Positions 1 through 6,858 of a stretch of DNA of 20,243 bases are shown piece by piece. The first letter of the stretch is position 1; the number at the start of each line of letters is the position of its first letter. Below the pieces are notes generated by a model. It was not told the DNA's origin and made no database searches. It saw only the letters and a list, made by a program, of their open reading frames with translations. The DNA comes from DATKGW01 sp035510605. Lineage in GTDB: Bacteria; Patescibacteriota; Saccharimonadia; Saccharimonadales; CAIOMD01. The stretch spans positions 1-20,243 of the forward strand of contig DATKGW010000011.1 in assembly GCA_035510605.1 (NCBI GenBank), written 5' to 3'. The position numbers and the translations under genes were made by a program.

Positions 1-1
1 A

Positions 2-73
2 GATACCCTGTTACAATATGATGCGCCGGGTACTTCAATCCGTGATCGTTTAAATAAAATGTTGAAGACATGA
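2..73 (+). CDS. C-terminal end of an upstream gene (partial)
   Basis: An open frame enters from the left edge and stops at TGA 71-73. It encodes the last 23 residues, ending in ...SIRDRLNKMLKT. The stop overlaps the ATG of the next gene in an ATGA arrangement, which is typical of translationally coupled genes and supports both reading frames. The visible tail is too short to assign a family. It is useful as direct evidence that TGA is a real stop codon in this genome. Confidence 0.6.
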   Translation, partial: DTLLQYDAPGTSIRDRLNKMLKT

Positions 74-1752
74 AAAAAGATGTAATTTACGTCGATATAG
101 ACGACGAAATCACCAGTATTACCGATAAAATATCAAAAGCTAAGGCTCCTGTAATTGCTCTTGTATTGCCAAAAAGATGCCCGGTTTTGCAGAGTTCGGT
201 CAATATTAAAATTCTTAAAAGAACGACCGAAAATATCGGTAAAAATCTGGTACTTATTACCAGCGAAGCATCTATTTTGCCTTTAGCGGGTACAGCTGGA
301 ATTTATGTCGCCAAGACTTTGCAATCCAAACCGGCTATCCCGATAGCCCCAGATGCCGAAGAAGTGGTTGATACTATCAAAGAGGTCGAAGAACCGGCCG
401 AACCTAAAATTGATCATAATAAATCTATCGGTGAACTGGCTGGCAAAACAGCCGTTGCCGCAACTGCCGATGAAGACGAAGTTCCAATAGAGCTTGGAGA
501 AGAACCGGATGAAAAAACAGAAGCTGACCCTAAAGACGGAAAACCTAAAAATAAAAAGTTAAGAGTGCCAAGCTTTGACAAGTTTCGCAACCGTCTGTTG
601 ATAATTGCTGGAGTTGTTATTTTACTAATCGGGCTCTGGGTTTTGGCTGAAGTTGTTTTACCGAAAGCTAGTGTTACGGTTACGGCACAGAGCAAAACCG
701 TACCGGTAAGCTTTAACGTAGTTGGTAGCCCGACGGCAACGGCTGTTGATAGCAGTAAAAATATTGTACCGGCTCAGGTTAAGACCGACCAAAAGTCGGA
801 GACTAAACAATTTCAAGCCACCGGCCAGCAGAATAATGGCAATAAAGCTACCGGAACGGTTAGATTAACCGATTGTAGTCCAAACGGAAAAGCTATTACT
901 GTTCCTGCGGGAAGCACGGTAAGTTCTTCTGGATTATCATTTATCACTCAAACAGATGTCACATTGGATTTTAGTACTGTTCCATTAGGTAGTGGCAGCT
1001 GTAAAGATACTTCACTCCCAGGTGTAGGTAATACATCGGAGGATGTTAAAGTTGTGGCAGCGGGTGGAGGCAGCCAATATAATTTGAGCGGAAGTAGGTC
1101 ATACACGGTGTCGGTCGCTAATGTGACTGGTTATGCAAGTAACGGTATGGGCGGTGGCACGGATAATATTGTTACTATAGTTGCCCAAGCCGATTGCGAT
1201 GGCGCTAAAAATGATTTGCTAAATACTAAAACCGATGATTTTAAGAATCAATTAAATACAGAAATAACAGCTAATGGCTTAGTCCCGATTAAAGATACAT
1301 TTAGCCTTACCCCCGGTACGGTTAGCTGCAACCCAGCTGTCGGGCAGCCAGCCACCAGCAGTACGGCAACAGTGCAATTTACTTTTAAGATGATGGGTGT
1401 TAACTCAACGGGGCTGGATCAACTTGTTAAGGCCGAAGCCACAAAGCAAATCCAGGGCTCGCAATCAGTCATAAACACCGGAGTAAGCTCAGCAGTTATA
1501 AACATGACAGAACAGAAATCGAATGGCGATGTCGCTTTTAGCTTGGTATCTAATGCCCAAACCGGCATCAAACAAGATCCAAGTATTATTGCCAAGAGTA
1601 TTTTGGGCAAAAAATACGGTGATAGCGTGAATATCATCCAAAATATGCCAGGAGTATCCGCCGTAAAGATAACTTATAGCCCATTTTGGGTTTCTACCAC
1701 ACCAAAAGCCGCCAAGCATATTACTGTTAAATTTGTTAATGATGGTAAATAA
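70..1752 (+). CDS. Bitopic membrane protein of unknown function with large extracytoplasmic region
   Basis: The protein has 560 residues. Residues 1-90 look like a compact alpha/beta domain (alternating hydrophobic strands such as VIALVLPK and LVLITSEA). Residues 95-160 are an acidic, probably disordered linker. A single hydrophobic segment at about 176-197 follows basic residues, so the N-terminus is predicted to be cytoplasmic. About 360 residues rich in Ser, Thr, Gly and Val then lie outside the cell, starting with a beta-type stretch (KASVTVTAQSKTVPV). I recognise the architecture as one seen in CPR genomes, where C-terminal parts of this kind are sometimes named baseplate J/gp47-like, but I cannot confirm that domain by eye. 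The start is the ATG in the ATGA overlap with the previous gene. The 3' end overlaps ruvX. There is no other phage gene nearby, so a cell-surface role is more likely than a phage one. Function unknown. Confidence 0.85.
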   Translation: MKKDVIYVDIDDEITSITDKISKAKAPVIALVLPKRCPVLQSSVNIKILKRTTENIGKNLVLITSEASILPLAGTAGIYVAKTLQSKPAIPIAPDAEEVVDTIKEVEEPAEPKIDHNKSIGELAGKTAVAATADEDEVPIELGEEPDEKTEADPKDGKPKNKKLRVPSFDKFRNRLLIIAGVVILLIGLWVLAEVVLPKASVTVTAQSKTVPVSFNVVGSPTATAVDSSKNIVPAQVKTDQKSETKQFQATGQQNNGNKATGTVRLTDCSPNGKAITVPAGSTVSSSGLSFITQTDVTLDFSTVPLGSGSCKDTSLPGVGNTSEDVKVVAAGGGSQYNLSGSRSYTVSVANVTGYASNGMGGGTDNIVTIVAQADCDGAKNDLLNTKTDDFKNQLNTEITANGLVPIKDTFSLTPGTVSCNPAVGQPATSSTATVQFTFKMMGVNSTGLDQLVKAEATKQIQGSQSVINTGVSSAVINMTEQKSNGDVAFSLVSNAQTGIKQDPSIIAKSILGKKYGDSVNIIQNMPGVSAVKITYSPFWVSTTPKAAKHITVKFVNDGK

Positions 1753-2137
1753 TTTACTTGGACTAGACATAGGTGAAAAACGGGTAGGAGTGGCTCGAGT
1801 TAGCCTACCGGCTCGTTTGCCTCAAACCCTGGCCACTCTTAATAATGACTATACTTTTTTAGATAATCTTAAAAATATTATCAAGGAGCACCAGATTGAT
1901 GCTTTGGTGGTTGGTTTACCCAGAAATTTAAATGGCCAGGAGACAGCCCAGACAGCTTTTGTATATGATTTTTGCAGTAAACATCTGCAGGTATTAAACT
2001 TGCCAATTATTATGCAAGATGAAACACTGAGTTCACGGGTGGCAGAAGACCGCTTAAAAGGTCAAAAGTACCAAAAAGCCGATATTGATGCCTTGGCTGC
2101 CACCGTGATTTTAGAAGATTATCTCCAAAGGGTTTGA
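1739..2137 (+). CDS. ruvX: RuvX/YqgF family RNase H-fold protein
   Basis: About 132 residues, the usual size for YqgF/RuvX (putative pre-16S rRNA nuclease or Holliday junction resolvase). Family signatures are visible: the N-terminal strand LGLDIGEKRVGVA with the catalytic Asp, VVGLPRNLNG in the middle, DETLSSRVAE, and the C-terminal DIDALAATVILEDYL with the conserved acidic residue. The likely start is ATG 1739 or ATG 1742. A TTG at 1733 is also in frame but less likely. Either ATG lies inside the 3' end of the preceding gene (stop at 1750-1752). No Shine-Dalgarno sequence is visible, which fits translational coupling. The TGA stop at 2135-2137 lies six bases before the mltG ATG, so the two are almost certainly one operon. 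Confidence 0.93.
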   Translation: MMVNNLLGLDIGEKRVGVARVSLPARLPQTLATLNNDYTFLDNLKNIIKEHQIDALVVGLPRNLNGQETAQTAFVYDFCSKHLQVLNLPIIMQDETLSSRVAEDRLKGQKYQKADIDALAATVILEDYLQRV

Positions 2138-2142
2138 GACTT

Positions 2143-3198
2143 ATGAAATATACTCATGGAAAATATTTTGCCAAAAAACGCGGAGTGGCAATTGTCACCA
2201 TCATAGTCGTGGCTCTGCTTGTTATGGTAACTGCAGGCGCTTTAGGTGCCCGTTATTGGTATCAACAGCAGCTCAAACCTCTCAACCAACAATCTACCAA
2301 AATATCAATTACTGTGCCAACCGGCTATTCGACTAAACAAATTGCCCAATTGCTTCAGGATAAACACATTATCCGCAGCGCAACCGCTTTTGAATGGTAT
2401 GTGCGCAACAGTGATTCCAAGAATAGCCTCAAGGCCGGCCAGTACCAACTTGACCCATCACTGACAGTGGCCGATTTGGTTACTATCATTGCTGGCGGCA
2501 AAATTCAGACCAAACTGTTTACAATATTGCCCGGCCAAAGAATAGATCAAATCAGGGCGGCATTTATAAAAGCCGGATTCGTGACAACGGATGTGGATGC
2601 TGCGCTTAACTCCTTGAACTATAAAAATTATTCGGCCTTAGTGGATAAACCTAGCAGCGCCACTCTAGAAGGTTATTTATATCCGGAAACTTTCCAGACA
2701 ACCAGCTCCACAACCGTAAAAGATATAATTAGCCAGTCGCTGGGTGAGATGGCTAAAGCTTTGACACCGGATATTATTAATAAATTTCAAAAACAAGCTT
2801 TAAGTATCCACCAAGCAGTAACTTTGGCCTCAATTGTCGAACAAGAGGTTTCTAAACCTTATGACCGCCAAATGGTGGCCGGTGTTTTTTTAAACCGTCT
2901 CAAGGCAAATATTCCACTAGGCTCTGATGTTACTTATCATTATGCTGCTATAATCACCGGCCAACAGCCTAATCCCAACATTGATTCGCCCTACAATACG
3001 AGGCTCTATGCTGGTTTGCCTCCCGGGCCGATAAGTAATGTCTCGGCTTCATCTTTAAATGCCGTGGCTAATCCGATCCAGTCTGATTATTTGTTCTTTG
3101 TAACTGGCGATAATGGCACTACCTATTATTCTAAAACCGCCGCCGAACATGATGCCCAGGCAGCCCAGTATTGCAAAGTTCTGTGTAGCAGTTACTAA
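2143..3198 (+). CDS. mltG: Endolytic murein transglycosylase MltG (YceG-like)
   Basis: 351 residues from ATG 2143; a TTG at 2134 is in frame but would overlap ruvX. A basic N-terminus is followed by one membrane helix at about residues 14-33, so the enzyme is anchored with its catalytic domain outside. A LysM-like region precedes the YceG domain. Catalytic-domain motifs are clear: ASIVEQEV with the presumed catalytic Glu (about residue 233), VAGVFLNRLKANIPLGSD, SPYNTRLYAGLPPGPISN, and a C-terminal YYSKTAAEHD. In the family it cleaves nascent glycan strands near the membrane and sets glycan length. The ruvX-mltG pairing is a common bacterial arrangement. Length and motifs look intact. Confidence 0.95.
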   Translation: MKYTHGKYFAKKRGVAIVTIIVVALLVMVTAGALGARYWYQQQLKPLNQQSTKISITVPTGYSTKQIAQLLQDKHIIRSATAFEWYVRNSDSKNSLKAGQYQLDPSLTVADLVTIIAGGKIQTKLFTILPGQRIDQIRAAFIKAGFVTTDVDAALNSLNYKNYSALVDKPSSATLEGYLYPETFQTTSSTTVKDIISQSLGEMAKALTPDIINKFQKQALSIHQAVTLASIVEQEVSKPYDRQMVAGVFLNRLKANIPLGSDVTYHYAAIITGQQPNPNIDSPYNTRLYAGLPPGPISNVSASSLNAVANPIQSDYLFFVTGDNGTTYYSKTAAEHDAQAAQYCKVLCSSY

Positions 3199-3222
3199 CA
3201 GAGGCGAATAGCAGTGCTTACC

Positions 3223-3251
3223 TTGACTTATAAGCTTAAAATCACTAAAAT
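3223..3251 (+). promoter_or_regulatory. Sigma-70-type promoter for the LysM/CHAP gene
   Basis: TTGACT (3223-3228) and TAAAAT (3246-3251) are separated by exactly 17 nt. This is the best-matched -35/-10 pair I found in the window. The predicted start of transcription near 3258 gives a leader of about 190 nt before the next gene, so that gene is probably not expressed only by read-through from mltG. Confidence 0.6.
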
Positions 3252-3257
3252 AATCTT

Positions 3258-3444
3258 ACGGTTTTAAGATATATTTTGCTTTTGATTTAAAGCAAAATCT
3301 TCCAAGACCGTTCGCAACTACCAACGAATAATAAGTATCTCAATTACCTACCTAAGGCGTTTTTGCTTAGGATACGGACACAAGTATATAAACGGTAGAT
3401 TCTAGCGAAATGACAGTTGTCTTATAGGCTGTCAGGAGTAGTCA
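3258..3444 (+). promoter_or_regulatory. Structured 5' leader of unknown class
   Basis: No ORF is supported here. The stretch has four pairing elements in order: a perfect 10-bp hairpin, ATTTTGCTTT (3273-3282) with AAAGCAAAAT (3289-3298); a possible long-range stem, ACCGTT (3307-3312) with AACGGT (3391-3396), enclosing a hairpin CCTAAG (3351-3356)/CTTAGG (3366-3371); and a last hairpin, TGACAG (3411-3416)/CTGTCA (3429-3434), whose 3' arm shares its final A with the AGGAG ribosome-binding site at 3434-3438. The last hairpin could therefore control access to the ribosome-binding site. No hairpin is followed by a T-run, so I see no intrinsic terminator. It does not match a riboswitch consensus I can recall with confidence. 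Confidence 0.45.
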
Positions 3445-4506
3445 ATTAGTATCATTCATAGTGTTGTTAAACGACAACAAAAAACCGATACAGTAGAAAA
3501 TGAAGTTACTCCTATAAAGCATAGAAAAGCTATTGCTCGCTATTTAAAGCGTTTTAGTAAAAGAGTAAAAAAAGCCGCAAATCAACACGGTTTCGCTTAT
3601 ATAAATGTGGCTTTAATTGTAATCGTTGCGGCATTTCTTTGGGGCAGTCATAATCATATTACCGGGCCAGATACCAGGCCTTTGCTGAGTCAATCAAACA
3701 ACAACCAGTCAGAGGCGCCTCTCGACACATTGTCATCGGCTGATATCGCCGCCAACATTGCCCGTGTGGCCAGTTTACCGGAATCTGTTTCGGTTGGTAA
3801 TCAAGCTGATTCGTTTAATGCTCAAATAGCCTCAGCTACAGTTGACCAAACCATTATTGCCAAGCCACAACTTGTGGCCGGCGGCGCCAAATCGCGAAAA
3901 GACATCCAAACTTATGTTACTAAAGCCGGTGATACGGTCAGCTCTTTAGCTACCCAATTTGGTGTGACTTCAGACAGTATTCGTTGGTCTAACAGCCTTT
4001 CCGGAGATACATTATCGGCAGGCAAGAGCTTGCTGATACCGCCGATTAATGGAATTGTGTATCTGGTAAAAAGTAGTGATACGGTTGACTCTATTGCCAC
4101 CCGGTACAAAGCCGATAAAAATCAGCTGGTAGCTTTTAATGACATTGAATTAAGCGGCCTGCCGGTTGGGCAATACATTTTGATTCCTGACGGTACACAA
4201 CCCGCAACAACGGCAACTTATGGTTATAGTGATAGCTTTACGGTATATAATTTTACACCGCAATGGGGCAGTAACGGTTATGCACCCGGCTGGTGTACCT
4301 GGTATGTTGCTAACCGTGTTCATGTGCCGACTAACTGGGGTAATGCCTATACTTGGGCCTATTACGCTCGATTGAGTGGTTGGACTGTCACTTCGGTACC
4401 TATTGTTGGCGCTATTGCCCAGACGTCGGCCGGTTGGGGCCATGTGGCCTATGTCGAAGATGTATCACCGGACGGTACACTGATTAAATATTCTGACATG
4501 AACTGA
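3445..4506 (+). CDS. Membrane-anchored LysM-LysM-CHAP cell-wall hydrolase, abnormal at both ends
   Basis: Two LysM modules (about residues 156-200 and 205-249, numbered from 3445) precede a CHAP amidase/endopeptidase domain with the catalytic Cys at about 284 (WCTWYVANR) and His at about 333 (GHVAYVE). One membrane helix lies at about 53-66 (INVALIVIVAAFLW) after a very basic stretch. The first canonical start in frame is GTG 3607. That start has no Shine-Dalgarno sequence and lies at the beginning of the helix. The frame is open upstream to 3442, and an AGGAG at 3434-3438 sits six bases before ATT 3445, so the true start may be the rare AUU codon or a mutated ATG. The frame stops at TGA 4504-4506 just after YSDMN, yet it continues for 25 sensible codons to TAA 4582-4584 (GFNCVGITKDWVPS...). 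CHAP domains normally continue here, often with an aromatic residue. It may be a decaying gene, a recoded one, or carry assembly errors. GTG 3607 to TGA 4506 is the conservative call. Confidence 0.8.
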   Translation: MSIIHSVVKRQQKTDTVENEVTPIKHRKAIARYLKRFSKRVKKAANQHGFAYINVALIVIVAAFLWGSHNHITGPDTRPLLSQSNNNQSEAPLDTLSSADIAANIARVASLPESVSVGNQADSFNAQIASATVDQTIIAKPQLVAGGAKSRKDIQTYVTKAGDTVSSLATQFGVTSDSIRWSNSLSGDTLSAGKSLLIPPINGIVYLVKSSDTVDSIATRYKADKNQLVAFNDIELSGLPVGQYILIPDGTQPATTATYGYSDSFTVYNFTPQWGSNGYAPGWCTWYVANRVHVPTNWGNAYTWAYYARLSGWTVTSVPIVGAIAQTSAGWGHVAYVEDVSPDGTLIKYSDMN

Positions 4507-4601
4507 TTGTGTGGTTTTAATTGCGTTGGTATAACTAAAGATTGGGTACCCAGCACCCATTTCCAGAACTACATCTATCAATAATAATCAAAAGCATCTG
4601 T

Positions 4602-4607
4602 TAGAAT
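4602..4607 (+). promoter_or_regulatory. Possible -10 box for a leaderless FemAB-family transcript
   Basis: TAGAAT lies six bases before ATG 4614, so transcription would begin at or next to the start codon. No good -35 is seen and no Shine-Dalgarno sequence precedes the gene. The same box at the same spacing precedes uvrC (12288-12293), which is the main support. Confidence 0.35.
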
Positions 4608-4613
4608 AAGATT

Positions 4614-5561
4614 ATGATTAAGCCTAACCTACGTCACTTTTTTCAAAGTGATGAGTGGGCTGAGTTTCAAAAAGCCTTAGGCAAAGAGGTTATAGAACAT
4701 AGTAGTGACGGTTGGCAATATATGGCTGTCAAAGAGTCAGGTGACGGGAAGGTTGGTCATATTTTTAAACGATTATACGTACCTTATGGGCCAAGCTATT
4801 CAGATACAAATGCATTAAAACAGGCACTGAATGATCTGGAAAAGGTTGCGACTGAAGCGAAAGTTGATTACGTAAGGGTTGAGCCGGTTTGCACTAACTT
4901 GTCAGATCAAATTTCTGAAATTTCCGGATATACAAAGTTACCAAAAGCATTCCAACCATCTTTGACGCTTATCGCAGATCTCGATCGGCCATTTGACGAA
5001 GTTTTGCAAGATATGACAAAGACTAATAAATATTTATGGAATAAAATATCACAGAATAACTTGACTTTTAGTGTGTCGGATAAGCCCGAAGATATCGATA
5101 AATTTTTGCAAATGATGACGGCCACTGCCAAACGTACCAATACACAATTGCGTGATGGAGCATATTTAAAAGTGTTATTTGGCACTTTGGGGCCGAAACA
5201 GGTTGCTCATTTGGCATATGTTTACCATAGTGGCCAGCCACTTGCCGGTGCTTTGTTTGTGGATGATCAACTTGCTAAAACCCGCTACTATCTTTATGCC
5301 GGTTCGTTTGACGAAGCCAGGCAATATAATGCCAATTCACCTCTGCTGACTTTTTTGATGAAAGATGCGCACGACAAGGGTATAACCAGTTTTGATTTCT
5401 TTGGAGTTTCACCACTTGACGAACCTAAACACAGGTGGGCGGGATTGAGCCAGTTTAAGAGATCTTTTGGCGGGGAAGAACGAAAATACATTGGCACCTG
5501 GGAAAAACCCATCCGCTCTCTGCGTTATAAATTGATGTCTTTAGCCCGTAAATTAGCTTAA
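4614..5561 (+). CDS. FemAB/MurM-type peptidoglycan aminoacyltransferase
   Basis: 315 residues, close to the size of compact FemX-like members. The FemAB pattern of two GNAT-like halves is visible. The first half carries LYVPYGPSYS and VRVEPVC. The second half carries QPSLTLIADLD, the MTKTNKYLWNKISQNNL segment, LAYVYHSGQPLAGALF, and the C-terminal FDFFGVSP...GLSQFKRSFGGEERKYIG motif that typifies the family. There is no obvious long coiled-coil insertion like that of FemA/FemB. Family members transfer amino acids from aminoacyl-tRNA to the lipid II or peptidoglycan side chain in the cytoplasm. The amino acid used cannot be read from the sequence. Its position after mltG and the LysM/CHAP hydrolase supports a cell-wall role. 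No signal peptide. Start ATG 4614. Confidence 0.88.
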   Translation: MIKPNLRHFFQSDEWAEFQKALGKEVIEHSSDGWQYMAVKESGDGKVGHIFKRLYVPYGPSYSDTNALKQALNDLEKVATEAKVDYVRVEPVCTNLSDQISEISGYTKLPKAFQPSLTLIADLDRPFDEVLQDMTKTNKYLWNKISQNNLTFSVSDKPEDIDKFLQMMTATAKRTNTQLRDGAYLKVLFGTLGPKQVAHLAYVYHSGQPLAGALFVDDQLAKTRYYLYAGSFDEARQYNANSPLLTFLMKDAHDKGITSFDFFGVSPLDEPKHRWAGLSQFKRSFGGEERKYIGTWEKPIRSLRYKLMSLARKLA

Positions 5562-5563
5562 CT

Positions 5564-5572
5564 TGCTATAAT
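5564..5572 (+). promoter_or_regulatory. Extended -10 promoter of obg
   Basis: TGCTATAAT is a perfect extended -10 (TGN-TATAAT). It ends eight bases before ATG 5581, which places the expected transcription start on or within about two bases of the start codon. No Shine-Dalgarno sequence fits in between, so obg mRNA is predicted to be leaderless. Confidence 0.6.
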
Positions 5573-5580
5573 TACTAGAG

Positions 5581-6858
5581 ATGTTTGTAGATAAAGTTAA
5601 GGTGAGTGTTCAGGCTGGCAATGGCGGAGATGGCATTGTCAGTTTTCGTCATGAGATATTTATTAAAAAAGGTGGCCCCGACGGAGGTAATGGCGGCAAG
5701 GGTGGAAGTGTAGTATTTGTCGCCAGCAGCAATCAAGATACACTAGCTGCTTTTAGATATAAAAAGCTGCTCAAAGCCGAAGACGGTCAAAACGGCGGTA
5801 GTGCACGCAAGCAAGGCGGCTCCGGAAAAAACCTAATAGTTTTAGTTCCTGTTGGCACAGCCGTCATGGACGAACAAGGTAAAACGATTGTAGATCTGGT
5901 TGCTGATGAGCAGAAATTTGTTATGGCTGCCGGGGGCAATGGTGGTTTTGGTAATGCCCATTTTGTTTCTTCAACCCGACAGGCGCCCCAAGTTGCCGAA
6001 AAAGGTGAAAAGGAAGAAAAATTAGATCTTATTTTAGAGCTAAGAATGTTAGCTGATGTCGGTTTAATCGGTTTGCCTAATGCCGGTAAAAGCAGCTTTT
6101 TGACAGCTGTTAGTAATGCCATGCCAGAAATTGCCGACTACCCATTTACTACACTTAAACCCCATTTAGGGGTTGTCGATATCGATGGCCAAGCCTTTTT
6201 ATTAGCCGATCTACCGGGGCTGATAGAGGGGGCAAGTACCGGAAAAGGCCTGGGCGATGAATTTTTGCGTCATGTTTCGCGTTGTAGCGTGCTAATGCAT
6301 CTGATTGATATTAACAGCAATGATATAGCTGCAGATTATAAAACAATCAGGCAAGAACTTGCCGCCTATAGCTCCGATATGGCTAAGAAACCAGAACTTA
6401 TAGCACTAACAAAGATAGAAACCATCGAACCTGATTTAATTGATATGCAGCTTGAACTTTTAAAACCCGCACTGCCCAAAAAAGCTAAGGTATTCAAGGT
6501 GTCGTCTTATGCCAAACGAGGTATTAATGAAATTCTTTTTGAACTTAAGAAGATGGTTATTGCCGAAAAAGTCGTTAAAGGTTCAGATAAACAGACTGAA
6601 TATTCTATCCCGGTAATACGGTTAAAAGAGATACCGAATGCCTGGACTGTTAAAAAAATTGATAACGGCTTTTTGGTAGCTGGTAAAAAAATCGAAAAGT
6701 TTGCTGAGCGTACCGATTTTAACAGTGATTTTGGCGTACAAAGGTTGCGTGACATAATGCTTAAAATGGGCATTATGAACCAACTCAAACACGAGGGAAT
6801 CGATTCTGGCGATAAAATTGTAATAGGTAACCCAACCAAAGGTGAGATTATTTATTAA
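5581..6858 (+). CDS. obg: GTPase Obg/CgtA
   Basis: 425 residues with all three Obg parts. The glycine-rich Obg fold spans 1-157 (QAGNGGDGIVSFR, GGPDGGNGGKGGS). The G domain starts at about 158, with P-loop GLPNAGKSS (164-172), switch PFTTLKPHLG (188-197), DLPG (210-213), G4 at 277-280 and G5 SSYAKRG (308-314). A C-terminal OCT domain spans about 340-425 (WTVKKIDNGFLVAGKKIEKF). Obg is a ribosome-associated GTPase for large-subunit assembly and stress control. The G4 motif reads TKIE where families have NKxD or TKxD, so the guanine-specifying Asp is Glu. The TAA stop overlaps the sbcB ATG by one base. Confidence 0.97.
   Translation: MFVDKVKVSVQAGNGGDGIVSFRHEIFIKKGGPDGGNGGKGGSVVFVASSNQDTLAAFRYKKLLKAEDGQNGGSARKQGGSGKNLIVLVPVGTAVMDEQGKTIVDLVADEQKFVMAAGGNGGFGNAHFVSSTRQAPQVAEKGEKEEKLDLILELRMLADVGLIGLPNAGKSSFLTAVSNAMPEIADYPFTTLKPHLGVVDIDGQAFLLADLPGLIEGASTGKGLGDEFLRHVSRCSVLMHLIDINSNDIAADYKTIRQELAAYSSDMAKKPELIALTKIETIEPDLIDMQLELLKPALPKKAKVFKVSSYAKRGINEILFELKKMVIAEKVVKGSDKQTEYSIPVIRLKEIPNAWTVKKIDNGFLVAGKKIEKFAERTDFNSDFGVQRLRDIMLKMGIMNQLKHEGIDSGDKIVIGNPTKGEIIY

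Noticed and set aside
3199..3310. Intrinsic terminator after mltG from the 10-bp hairpin at 3273-3298
   Set aside because: No T-run follows on the plus strand, and the hairpin lies downstream of the promoter, so it belongs to the next transcript's leader.
3258..3444. c-di-AMP (ydaO) riboswitch
   Set aside because: Context fits, but I could not find the conserved core motifs by eye, so I call it only a structured leader.
5787..6122. Minus-strand open frame opposite obg, and similar long frames opposite uvrA and uvrC (for example 13127-13588)
   Set aside because: These are antisense shadows of strongly conserved genes, with no ribosome-binding sites and odd composition.
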